Positions 16,113 through 24,545 of a stretch of 64,000 nt of DNA are shown here, one piece after another (the stretch's first letter is position 1; each line of letters starts with the position of its first letter). Source of the stretch: Dryocola clanedunensis (GTDB lineage: Bacteria > Pseudomonadota > Gammaproteobacteria > Enterobacterales > Enterobacteriaceae). Both the position numbers and the translations under genes were made by a program. Location: NCBI RefSeq assembly GCF_025215155.1, contig NZ_JALHAM010000120.1; one strand, given 5' to 3'. The notes below the pieces were generated by a model that was not told the DNA's origin, did not search any database, and saw only the letters and a list, made by a program, of their open reading frames with translations.

Positions 16113-16641
16113 AGTGAATTTCCGGGTTAACCTCACCGCCAATCATTGCCAGCCCTGTCGAAACACGAACGAATCGCGGTGCTTTCAAATCCTCGGCCAG
16201 CACATCCAGCAGTTCAAACAATAAACCGGAGATATGCTCTTCCTGCTCGAATGACTGGTCCCCCTGCATTAAGAGCATGGTGAGCGCCGCGCAGTACGCA
16301 CGCAGCGTTTCGGAATCCGTGGAAAGCGGGCAGCGATACTCATCGTCCGTTTTCACATCCACCGTCAGGCGCTCGATTAAATGCACTGGCAGCGGCGCTT
16401 TCAGCACAACCTTTAATACTTCCAGCCCGGCATACAGGCGGCCATATAGCGCCATACGCCCTGTATGGTCGTGGCAATCAATCAGCTCATCGATATGCCG
16501 CTGGCAGAAGTCGAGCACCTGGAATAAATCCATGCTGATGCTAAGCGGGGTTTTTAACAGCGCAATGCGAGCCGGCTCGATTTGTGACGGATTGGTGGTG
16601 ATTTCAGAGGCTGGGGTTGTGATATTATGTTGAATAGCCAT
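16111..16641 (-). CDS. Hypothetical protein, mostly helical
   Basis: 176 residues from ATG 16641, preceded by GGAGTTAACGCC; an earlier start at 16716 is less supported. No signal peptide or membrane segment. A disordered N-terminus (HNITTPASEITTNPSQ) is followed by helices: ISMDLFQVLDFCQRHIDELID, MALYGRLYAGLEVLKVVLKA, and an acidic HISGLLFELLDVLAEDLKAP. I do not recognise a family. It is divergent from the small gene at 16773 and shares the accessory segment between hicAB and selC. Confidence 0.6.
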   Translation of the reverse strand: MAIQHNITTPASEITTNPSQIEPARIALLKTPLSISMDLFQVLDFCQRHIDELIDCHDHTGRMALYGRLYAGLEVLKVVLKAPLPVHLIERLTVDVKTDDEYRCPLSTDSETLRAYCAALTMLLMQGDQSFEQEEHISGLLFELLDVLAEDLKAPRFVRVSTGLAMIGGEVNPEIH

Positions 16642-16772
16642 GGCGTTAACTCCTTTAACGTTGTGGTCAGCCCTCGTCTGGTACTCGCTATACCTTTTGG
16701 GGGCGTTTTCTTTCAAATGACTCTATGATAGGGTGTCACATGACAACTCAACAATAACTTTGAGGGATGGAC

Positions 16773-16973
16773 ATGTCAACGGTTAGAAGGGATGTAAGAC
16801 CGCCAAAATCAGGGAAATCTCCAGCATTTCAGATGAGGATCACACCTGAACTGAAAGCCCAATTTGAAGTTGCAGCGAAGGATGCTGGGATGACGCTTGG
16901 GAATTGGTTTAAAACGCTGGGAAGGAAGGAGTTGGAAAGGTTATATAAATATAATAATAAAGAGAGAATATAA
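16773..16973 (+). CDS. Small ribbon-helix-helix-like protein
   Basis: 66 residues from ATG 16773 (GAGGG 6 nt upstream; a start at 16767 is too close). A basic tail RRDVRPPKSGKS precedes FQMRITPELKAQFEVAAKDAGMTLGNWFKTLGRKEL, a strand-helix-helix of the Arc/MetJ kind, and a Lys/Asn-rich end. This suggests a small DNA-binding regulator or an antitoxin; no toxin is adjacent. An imperfect palindrome TGTCA-CA-TGACA (16734-16745) in its promoter region is a possible operator. Confidence 0.55.
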   Translation: MSTVRRDVRPPKSGKSPAFQMRITPELKAQFEVAAKDAGMTLGNWFKTLGRKELERLYKYNNKERI

Positions 16974-17005
16974 TTTCAAAATTAGATTCTCTCTTTATAG
17001 TTCTT

Positions 17006-17839
17006 CTAATTAATTTTTATTTTTAACTCATTAGCTAACTCAACAGCATATACTCTTCTAATAAATGCGATAAATAAATAGAAGCAGAAAACTACAGGTA
17101 TTATTGAAAGGATAAAAAAAGCATTTTGTTTTTTGATGATGGCTGATATACTTTTTTGATCTATCTCATCGGTAAAACTCTTACACAGCATATCAATAGT
17201 GGTTCTTTTTAAATTCGTTTTGAGTGAAAATTTATCACGGTCGAAATTTTTATTAACGCATTGTTCTAAGCTTAGCGACCAGTTATTAAATTTAAAGTTA
17301 GAAGTGTCAAGGTTTGGAATGTAATTAGAGGTTTGTTTCAAGCCAACCCATATCCAAGGTTCATCTTTTTCTATTTTTACTAATGCTGCAGGTTTAGCTG
17401 CGACTGTCATTGTTACAAAAAAACCATATATGCAAAGTAATGCGCCAATCAATATTAATATGGTAATTATTGTTTTTGGCCGCACAGCCTCCAGGGTGGA
17501 AAAGTTAAACCAACCTTTAGCCCTTGAGATTTTTATAATATCAATCTTGTTGTTTTTTACCCATGAGATGAATTTGTTTATTTCTTGTTTATTTTTAGCT
17601 TTTACATTAAATAACATGTTAAAATGTTCAATGTCATTTCTTTCATTCCATAATTTGTTTAATTTTTTATCAAAAAATTCTGGTGGGCCTAAAAAGAATT
17701 GCCAAAGTCTATTTACAATACTATAAGCTGAACCAGCGCGAAGGCTAATATAAAATAGAATTGATAGAAGCAAGATAAGCCAAAAAGCACTGTTTATTAT
17801 GGTGTCATATTTAACGATAATAGCTGCTACACTTTCCAT
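17006..17839 (-). CDS. AT-rich membrane protein of unknown function (DUF6216-like)
   Basis: 277 residues from ATG 17839. A longer reading to 17980 would run into selC and is rejected. Membrane segments lie near residues 12-34, 122-145 and 248-268, with a Lys/Asn-rich soluble loop (about 35-115) and a periplasmic-type region (about 146-245). It resembles proteins labelled DUF6216, with low certainty. Codon use is strongly A/T-ending, unlike all backbone genes here. Together with its place next to the 3' end of selC, a classic island site, this points to horizontal acquisition. Confidence 0.6.
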   Translation of the reverse strand: MESVAAIIVKYDTIINSAFWLILLLSILFYISLRAGSAYSIVNRLWQFFLGPPEFFDKKLNKLWNERNDIEHFNMLFNVKAKNKQEINKFISWVKNNKIDIIKISRAKGWFNFSTLEAVRPKTIITILILIGALLCIYGFFVTMTVAAKPAALVKIEKDEPWIWVGLKQTSNYIPNLDTSNFKFNNWSLSLEQCVNKNFDRDKFSLKTNLKRTTIDMLCKSFTDEIDQKSISAIIKKQNAFFILSIIPVVFCFYLFIAFIRRVYAVELANELKIKIN

Positions 17840-17903
17840 GAAATAAATACTCCATTTTGATACATTAAAATAATTAATATATAAGCATATGGAGTAAAAA
17901 ACT

Positions 17904-17998
17904 TGGCGGAAGATCACAGGAGTTGAACCTGCCCGGCGCCGCTGGCGGCACCAACTGGATTTGAAGTCCAGCCGCCTCACCGGAGACGACGATCTTCC
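17904..17998 (-). tRNA. selC: Selenocysteine tRNA (anticodon UCA)
   Basis: 95 nt including encoded CCA, the normal length for bacterial tRNA-Sec with its long acceptor and variable arms. It starts GGAAGATCG, has the anticodon TCA at 17964-17962 in GGACTTCAAATCC, and ends in a GATCTTCC-pairing acceptor followed by GCCA. SelA charges it with Sec, and SelB delivers it to UGA in fdoG, which lies 11.5 kb away. Linkage to yicJI is as in E. coli. Confidence 0.97.
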
Positions 17999-18289
17999 CA
18001 GCCTTCATTGCTACATGGAGGCGGTGCGCATTATACCGGGTTTCCCGGATCCTCCAAACAATGCTTTTGTCTTTTACCGTCTCTTCCCCTCATTTTCATT
18101 ACTAAAATTAAGCAGATCCGCTCACTTATCCACCAGCCCCCTACGGTTAGCTTGCTAAGAGAGCGACCCGGCTCACAGTTATCAAGAATCGTAATCTGAT
18201 AACCAGAAAACAGAATTCACCGCTCGCCCTCAATGCTTTACAACGTCAGACATAGAATTTTCGCTGCCGTAAGGACAGGGGCTGTAGAG

Positions 18290-19696
18290 ATGACAAGTCA
18301 GGTACTCTCCGCGAAGGAAAAGTTTGGCTATGGCCTGGGCGACGCCGCCAGCCATATCATTTTCGATAACGTCATGATGTACATGATGTTCTTTTACACC
18401 GACATCTTCGGCATCCCCGCCGGGTTCGTCGGCACCATGTTCCTGCTGGCCCGCGCGCTGGACGCCATCTCCGACCCCTGCATGGGGCTGATTGCCGACC
18501 GCACCCGCAGTCGCTGGGGGAAATTCCGCCCGTGGATCTTCTTTGGCGCCATTCCGTTCGGCATCGTCTGCGTGTTCGCCTACAGCACGCCGGACTTCGG
18601 CCTGCACGGCAAAATGATTTACGCGGCCGTCACCTACACGCTGCTGACCCTGATGTACACCGTGGTCAACATCCCCTACTGCGCGCTGGGCGGCGTCATC
18701 ACTAATGATCCGTCGCAGCGCATCTCCCTGCAGTCCTGGCGCTTCGTGCTGGCGACGGCGGGCGGCATGCTCTCTACGGTGCTGATGATGCCGCTGGTGA
18801 AATTCATTGGCGGGGACGATAAAGCTTTTGGCTTCCAGGGCGGGATTGCGGTGCTCTCCGTGGTGGCGTTCATCATGCTGGCGGTCTGCTTCTTTACCAC
18901 CAGAGAGCGGGTGGAGGCGCCGCCGGTCAGCACCTCGGCCCGGGAAGATCTGCGCGATATCTGGCACAACGACCAGTGGCGCATCGTCGGCCTGCTCACC
19001 CTCCTCAATATTATGGCGGTCTGCATCCGCGGCGGGGCGATGATGTACTACGTCACCTGGATCCTCGGCTCCCCGCTGATGTTCACCGCCTTCCTCACCA
19101 CCTACTGCGTCGGCAACCTTATCGGCAGCGCCGCCGCTAAGCCGCTCACCGACTGGAAGTGCAAGGTCAGCGTCTTCTGGTGGACCAACGCTGCGCTTGC
19201 GATGCTCAGCTTCGCGATGTTCTTCGTGCCGATGAGCTCGGTGGTCACCATGTTCGTCTTCATCTTCGTGATTGGCGTGCTGCACCAGCTGGTGACGCCA
19301 ATCCAGTGGGTCATGATGTCCGACACCGTGGACTACGGCGAGTGGACCAACGGCAAGCGCCTTACCGGCATCAGCTTTGCGGGCACGCTGTTCGTGCTCA
19401 AGCTCGGCCTGGCTATCGGCGGGGCGCTGATCGGCTGGATGCTGGCAGGCGGCGGGTACGATGCCGGTGCCGCCACGCAAAACAGCGCCACTATCACCAT
19501 CATCATCGCGCTGTTCACCCTCTTCCCGGCGGTCTGCTACCTGATCAGCGCCGTGGTCGCCAAACGCTTCTACACCCTTAAGACCCCGTTCCTGACGAAG
19601 ATCCTCGGCGAACTGGCGGCAGGCGTGCGTCGCAACCAGCAGGATTTTGAAAACACATCGGTTTCCCGGGAATTACAGCAGGAGAACATGAAGTAA
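18290..19696 (+). CDS. yicJ: GPH-family xyloside transporter YicJ
   Basis: 468 residues from ATG 18290; earlier starts lack family support. A 12-segment glycoside-pentoside-hexuronide:cation symporter, nearly collinear with E. coli YicJ: KEKFGYGLGDAASHIIFDNVM opening, DRTRSRWGKFRPW cytoplasmic loop, and SDTVDYGEWTNGKRLTGISFAG. It probably imports alpha-xylosides such as isoprimeverose with a cation for the next gene to hydrolyse; the substrate is inferred. The stop TAA overlaps the yicI ATG, so translation is coupled. Confidence 0.94.
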   Translation: MTSQVLSAKEKFGYGLGDAASHIIFDNVMMYMMFFYTDIFGIPAGFVGTMFLLARALDAISDPCMGLIADRTRSRWGKFRPWIFFGAIPFGIVCVFAYSTPDFGLHGKMIYAAVTYTLLTLMYTVVNIPYCALGGVITNDPSQRISLQSWRFVLATAGGMLSTVLMMPLVKFIGGDDKAFGFQGGIAVLSVVAFIMLAVCFFTTRERVEAPPVSTSAREDLRDIWHNDQWRIVGLLTLLNIMAVCIRGGAMMYYVTWILGSPLMFTAFLTTYCVGNLIGSAAAKPLTDWKCKVSVFWWTNAALAMLSFAMFFVPMSSVVTMFVFIFVIGVLHQLVTPIQWVMMSDTVDYGEWTNGKRLTGISFAGTLFVLKLGLAIGGALIGWMLAGGGYDAGAATQNSATITIIIALFTLFPAVCYLISAVVAKRFYTLKTPFLTKILGELAAGVRRNQQDFENTSVSRELQQENMK

Positions 19697-22020
19697 TGAA
19701 AATTAGTGACGGTAACTGGCTGATCCAGCCTGGGCTTGCGTTGATTCACCCGATTCAGGTGTTCGACGTGGAGCAAAACGGTAACGAGATGGTGGTCTAC
19801 GCCGGGACGAAAGACGTCAGCGAACGCGGCAACCAGCTTGATACTCCGCTGTTCACCCTGCGCTTCTTCTCCCCGCAGGAGGGCATTGTCGGGGTACGTA
19901 TCGAGCACTTCCAGGGCGCGGTGAACAACGGCCCGCACTACCCGCTGAACGTGCTGCAAGACGCAAAAGTCGAGATGCAGAACAACGAGAAGTTCGCGGA
20001 GCTGAAAAGCGGCAGCCTGACCGTGCGCGTCACCAAAGGCAGCGAGTGGGCGCTGGATTTCCTGCGCGACGGCGTGCGCATCACCGGCAGCGCGTTCAAG
20101 AACAACGGCTACGTGCAGGATGCGAATACGGGCCGCACGCACGTATTTGAACGCCTGGACCTGGGCGTAGGCGAAGCGGTGTACGGCCTGGGCGAGCGCT
20201 TCACCGCGCTGGTGAAAAACGGCCAGACGGTGGAAACCTGGAACCGCGACGGCGGCACCAGCACCGAACAATCCTACAAAAACATCCCGTTCTACCTCAC
20301 CAACCGCGGCTACGGCGTGCTGGTGAACCATCCGGAGTGCGTCTCCTTCGAGGTGGGCTCAGAAAAAGTCTCTAAGGTGCAGTTCAGCGTCGAAGGGGAA
20401 TATCTCGAATATTTCGTGATCGACGGCCCGACGCCGAAAGCGGTGCTGGACCGCTACACCCGCTTCACCGGCCGTCCGGCGCTGCCGCCGGCCTGGTCGT
20501 TCGGCCTGTGGCTCACCACCTCGTTCACCACCAACTACGACGAGGCGACGGTCAACAGCTTCATCGACGGCATGGCGGAGCGCAACCTGCCGCTGCACGT
20601 CTTCCACTTCGACTGCTTCTGGATGAAGGCCTTCCAGTGGTGCGACTTCGAATGGGACCCGGTGACCTTCCCGGACCCGGAGGGAATGCTCAAACGCCTG
20701 AAGGCGCGCGGCCTGAAAATCTGCGTGTGGATAAACCCCTACATCGGCCAGAAATCGCCGCTGTTCCGCGAAGGGATGGAGAAAGGCTACCTGCTGAAAC
20801 GCCCGAACGGCGCGGTGTGGCAGTGGGATAAATGGCAGCCGGGGCAGGCGATTGTCGACTTCACCAACCCGCAGGCCTGCGAGTGGTATGCCGGGCACCT
20901 GAAGCGCCTGGTGCGCATGGGCGTGGACTGTTTTAAAACCGACTTCGGCGAGCGCATCCCGACGGACGTGGTGTGGCACGACGGCAGCGATCCGCAGAAA
21001 ATGCACAACCATTATGCGTTCATCTACAACGAACTGGTGTGGAACGTGCTGAAGCAGGAGCTGGGTGAAGAAGAGGCGGTACTGTTTGCCCGCTCGGCCT
21101 CCGTGGGCGCGCAGCAGTTCCCGGTTCACTGGGGCGGCGACTGCTACGCCAACTATGAATCCATGGCGGAAAGCCTGCGCGGCGGGCTGTCGCTCGGCAT
21201 GTCCGGCTTCGGGTTCTGGAGCCACGACATCGGCGGCTTCGAAAACACCGCACCCGCCCACGTCTACAAGCGCTGGTGCGCGTTCGGGCTGCTTTCCAGC
21301 CACAGCCGCCTTCACGGCAGCAAATCCTACCGCGTTCCATGGGCGTACGACGATGAAGCCTGCGACGTGGTGCGTCACTTCACGCAGTGGAAGTCCCGCA
21401 TGATGCCGTATCTGTACCGCCAGGCGGCCCACGCAGCTGAAACAGGTACGCCGATGATGCGTGCGATGATGCTGGAGTTCCCGGACGATCCGGGCTGCGA
21501 CTATCTGGACCGCCAGTACATGCTGGGCGAGTCGGTGATGGTGGCGCCGGTATTCAGCGAGGCGGGCGACGTGCAGTTCTACCTGCCGGAAGGACGCTGG
21601 ACGCACCTGTTCAGTAACGTCGAAGCGCAGGGCAGCCGCTGGCACAAAGAGCAGCACGGCTTCCAGAGCCTGCCGGTCTACGTGCGCGACAACACGCTGC
21701 TGGCGCTGGGCAACAATGACCAGAAGCCGGACTACGCCTGGCACGAAGGCACCGCCTTCCAGCTGTTTAACCTGGAAGATGACCGTGAGGCGCTGTGCGA
21801 AGTCCCGGCATCGGACGGCAAAGTCATCTTCACGCTGCGGGTGAAACGCGAAGGTAACGCGCTGACGGTGCAGGGCGAAGGCCAGGCAAAGGCGTGGACG
21901 CTGTGCCTGCGTAACATCGGCAAAGTGCAGGGCGTACAGCAGGGCAAGAGCCAGACGGGCGAGCAGGGCGTGGTGATTACGCCGGATTCTGCCGGGTCGC
22001 GGATGGTGATTGAGCTGTAG
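19696..22020 (+). CDS. yicI: Alpha-xylosidase YicI (GH31)
   Basis: 774 residues (E. coli YicI 772). The GH31 nucleophile is D416 in CFKTDFGER and the acid/base is D482 in HWGGDCYAN, the same numbers as in the characterised E. coli enzyme. An N-terminal beta-sandwich precedes the barrel, and all-beta domains close the chain. It releases xylose from the non-reducing end of alpha-xylosides such as isoprimeverose in the cytoplasm. It forms a two-gene operon with yicJ. A GCACTTCC/GGAAGTGC hairpin at about 22040-22073 may end the transcript. Confidence 0.96.
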   Translation: MKISDGNWLIQPGLALIHPIQVFDVEQNGNEMVVYAGTKDVSERGNQLDTPLFTLRFFSPQEGIVGVRIEHFQGAVNNGPHYPLNVLQDAKVEMQNNEKFAELKSGSLTVRVTKGSEWALDFLRDGVRITGSAFKNNGYVQDANTGRTHVFERLDLGVGEAVYGLGERFTALVKNGQTVETWNRDGGTSTEQSYKNIPFYLTNRGYGVLVNHPECVSFEVGSEKVSKVQFSVEGEYLEYFVIDGPTPKAVLDRYTRFTGRPALPPAWSFGLWLTTSFTTNYDEATVNSFIDGMAERNLPLHVFHFDCFWMKAFQWCDFEWDPVTFPDPEGMLKRLKARGLKICVWINPYIGQKSPLFREGMEKGYLLKRPNGAVWQWDKWQPGQAIVDFTNPQACEWYAGHLKRLVRMGVDCFKTDFGERIPTDVVWHDGSDPQKMHNHYAFIYNELVWNVLKQELGEEEAVLFARSASVGAQQFPVHWGGDCYANYESMAESLRGGLSLGMSGFGFWSHDIGGFENTAPAHVYKRWCAFGLLSSHSRLHGSKSYRVPWAYDDEACDVVRHFTQWKSRMMPYLYRQAAHAAETGTPMMRAMMLEFPDDPGCDYLDRQYMLGESVMVAPVFSEAGDVQFYLPEGRWTHLFSNVEAQGSRWHKEQHGFQSLPVYVRDNTLLALGNNDQKPDYAWHEGTAFQLFNLEDDREALCEVPASDGKVIFTLRVKREGNALTVQGEGQAKAWTLCLRNIGKVQGVQQGKSQTGEQGVVITPDSAGSRMVIEL

Positions 22021-22195
22021 GTTTTAGCGGCTGGCGCTGCGCACTTCCTTCCTGCACGTCTGGTTGGAAGTGCGTGAACGTCATCCATCCTGATATTAAA
22101 TACTTTATTGTGCAGAATTCTGAAAATATATAATTGTCTTTATTTCAGGTGGCAAAATATTGGTTAATGGAGGCTCATTTTACAAGGAGTGTGTA

Positions 22196-22756
22196 ATGTC
22201 TATTTTAAGTGGGCCAGCATGGTGCCGGGCTTTTCCAGATAGTGATTCTTTGCTTGATCTGAAATTTCCATTTGATACCGCAGTCAATAATTTTATTACC
22301 GCACTGAAAGCTGCCGGTGCGAGGGTGAGTATTTCCGCCACGCTTCATCCACCAGAAAGAGCCTGGCTGATGCATTGGGCCTGGATGATTGCAAAAGGCA
22401 AAATAGACCCAGCTCAGGTGCCCGCCAAAAAGGGTGTAGATATTCAGTGGGTGCATGAAACACCGGAAAAAAGCCGGCAGAGTGCTGTTGCGATGGTCAA
22501 TGCTTATGGGATGCAGGGTGTCCCCGTTGCACCTGTGCTTCACAGTCGCTATACGGAAGGCCATGCGATAGATATTGATATTAGTTGGGTTAATAATCTA
22601 AAGATAAAAAATAAAGCAGGCGAATATGTAGAGATTATTTCCTTCCCGCGTAATGCCATGAATATCGAGCTTGCTCAGGTTGGAAAAAGCTACGGCGTCA
22701 TGAAATGTCACGATGGCGGGCTGGATGCACCACATTGGTCAGTAGATGGGCGTTAG
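22196..22756 (+). CDS. M15-like peptidoglycan peptidase, possible secreted effector
   Basis: 186 residues from ATG 22196 (AAGGAGTG upstream), without a signal peptide. Segments ISATLHPPERAWLMHWAW (46-63) and LHSRYTEGHAID (115-126) plus DAPHW (177-181) follow the layout of M15/VanY-like endopeptidases seen in phage lysins and type VI effectors. The first zinc ligand is normally His in SRHT; here it reads SRYT, with Y119. D126 and H180 are present. The next gene encodes a small exported protein, so the pair reads like an effector with periplasmic immunity. Function is inferred. Confidence 0.6.
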   Translation: MSILSGPAWCRAFPDSDSLLDLKFPFDTAVNNFITALKAAGARVSISATLHPPERAWLMHWAWMIAKGKIDPAQVPAKKGVDIQWVHETPEKSRQSAVAMVNAYGMQGVPVAPVLHSRYTEGHAIDIDISWVNNLKIKNKAGEYVEIISFPRNAMNIELAQVGKSYGVMKCHDGGLDAPHWSVDGR

Positions 22757-22757
22757 G

Positions 22758-23048
22758 ATGAATAAGCGCAGCTTATTCTGTCTGCTCTGGTTTTTTATTA
22801 CTTTGAATGTTTTTGCTGACAGTGGGGTAGCATTACCCAGTGATGTACAAGGCTTTATCGATAATGCTGATGCCTGTGAGCATTTTTCAGGGGAATGGGA
22901 CAATAACTTACCCAAAGCCCGGCAGCTCGATATAAAAGAGGCGCTCGACAAAAATTGCGGCATCGCCAGGCGTCAGCAAAGCGAACTAAAAGAAAAGTAC
23001 GAAGGAAACCAGGAGATAGAAAAAATAGTCGCGGATTATGAATTTTAG
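22758..23048 (+). CDS. Small exported protein, candidate immunity factor
   Basis: 96 residues from ATG 22758, one base after the previous stop (TAGGATG; AGG overlaps that stop). A signal peptide (MNKRSLFCLLWFFITLNVFA, then DSG) is followed by an acidic ~75-residue domain with two cysteines (C37 and C66 by count) that could form a disulfide, and a charged helical C-terminus. No family recognised. Coupling to a peptidoglycan-hydrolase-like gene suggests protection of the producer's own periplasm. Confidence 0.6.
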   Translation: MNKRSLFCLLWFFITLNVFADSGVALPSDVQGFIDNADACEHFSGEWDNNLPKARQLDIKEALDKNCGIARRQQSELKEKYEGNQEIEKIVADYEF

Positions 23049-23077
23049 TTTGCTGACCGTTTTTCTGGTACACGGAG

Positions 23078-23104
23078 AGGAGAGGATCAACCTCTCCTTT
23101 TTTT
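23078..23104 (+). terminator. Terminator after the candidate effector/immunity pair
   Basis: AGGAGAGG, loop ATCAA, CCTCTCCT (23078-23098), then a run of T to 23104: a strong intrinsic terminator. Confidence 0.9.
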
Positions 23105-23190
23105 CGCCTGTCGTATACCCCTCGCAACACACATTAACAAACTGTCGCGCTCTGAAAGCGTATAATCCCGCCATCTTTTAAAGGGGATTT

Positions 23191-23418
23191 ATGACCATGA
23201 AAAAACTGCTTTCAATCGCGCTGCTGGCCGGCGTTGCGCTGTCTGTTACCGCCTGTTCCAGCGACTACGTGATGTCCACCAAAACGGGCGAAATGATCGT
23301 CACCCACGGCAAGCCGGAAGTGGATAAAGACACCGGCCTGACCCGTTACACCGACCAGCAGGGCATCGAGCGCCAGATCAACAACGACCAAATCTCGCAG
23401 ATGATTAAGAAAGACTAA
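23191..23418 (+). CDS. YgdI/YgdR-family lipoprotein (DUF903)
   Basis: 75 residues. Signal MTMKKLLSIALLAGVALSVTAC with lipobox VTAC, then SSDYVMSTKTGEMIVTHGKPEVDKDTGL, an SH3-like small barrel typical of DUF903 and close to E. coli YgdR. Outer-membrane lipoprotein of unknown role. AAGGGGA lies just before the ATG. A TATAAT at 23161-23166 is a likely -10; no good -35 was seen. Confidence 0.85.
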   Translation: MTMKKLLSIALLAGVALSVTACSSDYVMSTKTGEMIVTHGKPEVDKDTGLTRYTDQQGIERQINNDQISQMIKKD

Positions 23419-23448
23419 GACCGTTTTTGGCTTACGACGCACTTCTTT

Positions 23449-23479
23449 CGTAGGCCGGATAAGCGCAGCGTCATCCGGC
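23449..23479. repeat. REP element
   Basis: CGTAGGCCGGATAAGCGCAG then CGTCATCCGGC: a single REP hairpin with GCCGGAT/ATCCGGC arms, 30 bp after the lipoprotein stop. Confidence 0.85.
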
Positions 23480-23536
23480 AAAATGAACAAAACGGACACC
23501 ATTGCTGAATGACGCTATCGCTTTTCAGCCCTTCAA

Positions 23537-24445
23537 CTACCGCTTCACCCGCCACGCAATATCCTGCATCGCGCTTCGCGCCGCCGGGCTGATCCCACCG
23601 AGCTGGAAGAAGCCGTGGATCACGCCGAGATAGCGCTGACAGGTGGATTCCACGCCGTGCTCCATCAGGCATTCATGCAGCACTTCGCCTTCGTTGCGCA
23701 GCGGATCGTACTCGGCCGTAATAATATGCACCGGCGGCAGGCCGCTGAAATCTTCGCGGTACAGCGGGCTGGCTTCCGCATCCATTGGCTCGAGATCCGC
23801 CATATAGGCTTCGTAGCCCGAAAGCAGCGTATCGCGGGTGATGATGTAGTCGTAGCCATTTTCCTGATAGCTGACGGACTCCGCCGTGGCGTCCAGCATC
23901 GGGTATATCAGCACCAGCCGCGCGGGCTGCCATTTCCCGGTACCCTTCAGCCGCAGCGCGGTGACCAGGGCGATATGGCCCCCGGCGCTGTCGCCCACAA
24001 GCGAAATGCCTTCGCGGTTCACTTCCAGAAGCGCTGCATTGTTCCAGACGGCATTCGTCGCACGCTCGGCGTCATCATGCGCTGCCGGATACCTGTGCTC
24101 CGGCGCCAGGCGATACTGCACGGCAATCACCCGGCAGCCGCTGTAATAGCAAAGCTGGCGCAGCTGGTTGTCATGGGTGGCAAAGCTGCCGCTGACGAAG
24201 CATCCGCCGTGGTAGTAGACAACCGCGGGAAGCTCGCCGGACGCGTTAAGCGGGGAGAATACGCGTAGCGTCATGCCATCAAGCCTGATGTCTTTAACGT
24301 CTACGCGGGTTTCCGTTTCACCGGCTAAGGCCGTGCTGGCGAGATACCCGGCGCGGCGTTCGGCGATAGTTTGCTGGCGTGAAGAGGGGCGACCGGCGGC
24401 GATAAACTCATCAACCAGCGCGTCGATAGCGGGTTCTAAAGACAT
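23537..24445 (-). CDS. Alpha/beta hydrolase of the hormone-sensitive lipase family
   Basis: 302 residues from ATG 24445 (AGGA upstream). Nucleophile S153 sits in GDSAGG; the Asp is in EYDPLRNEG and the His in GVIHGFF, completing a triad. The HSL oxyanion motif HGGG reads HGGC (79-82); the last position is somewhat variable in the family. Likely a cytoplasmic carboxylesterase on short acyl esters, like E. coli Aes. It is a single gene between two REP clusters. Confidence 0.85.
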   Translation of the reverse strand: MSLEPAIDALVDEFIAAGRPSSRQQTIAERRAGYLASTALAGETETRVDVKDIRLDGMTLRVFSPLNASGELPAVVYYHGGCFVSGSFATHDNQLRQLCYYSGCRVIAVQYRLAPEHRYPAAHDDAERATNAVWNNAALLEVNREGISLVGDSAGGHIALVTALRLKGTGKWQPARLVLIYPMLDATAESVSYQENGYDYIITRDTLLSGYEAYMADLEPMDAEASPLYREDFSGLPPVHIITAEYDPLRNEGEVLHECLMEHGVESTCQRYLGVIHGFFQLGGISPAARSAMQDIAWRVKR

Positions 24446-24465
24446 AAGGCGATCCTGACTGGCGG

Positions 24466-24540
24466 GTAGGGTGGATAAGCGCAAGCGTCATCCACCGTTT
24501 TAAACCTGATCTGGCGGATGGCACGACGCTCATCCGCCCA
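24466..24540. repeat. BIME between the esterase and fdhE genes
   Basis: Two REP hairpins, GGTGGATAAGCGCAAGCGTC/ATCCACC and GGCGGATGGCACGACGCTC/ATCCGCC, in the gap between two same-strand genes. Confidence 0.85.
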
Positions 24541-24545
24541 CGAAC

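Noticed and set aside
17840..17980. N-terminal extension of the membrane gene into selC
   Set aside because: The extension translates tRNA sequence; ATG 17839 gives a sensible start just before the first membrane helix.
18230..19480. 416-codon open frame opposite yicJ
   Set aside because: Antisense shadow of a GC-rich gene; His/Glu/Asp/Arg-rich low-complexity translation and no ribosome site.
20359..21744. 461-codon frame opposite yicI
   Set aside because: Shadow of the catalytic region of yicI; no family features.
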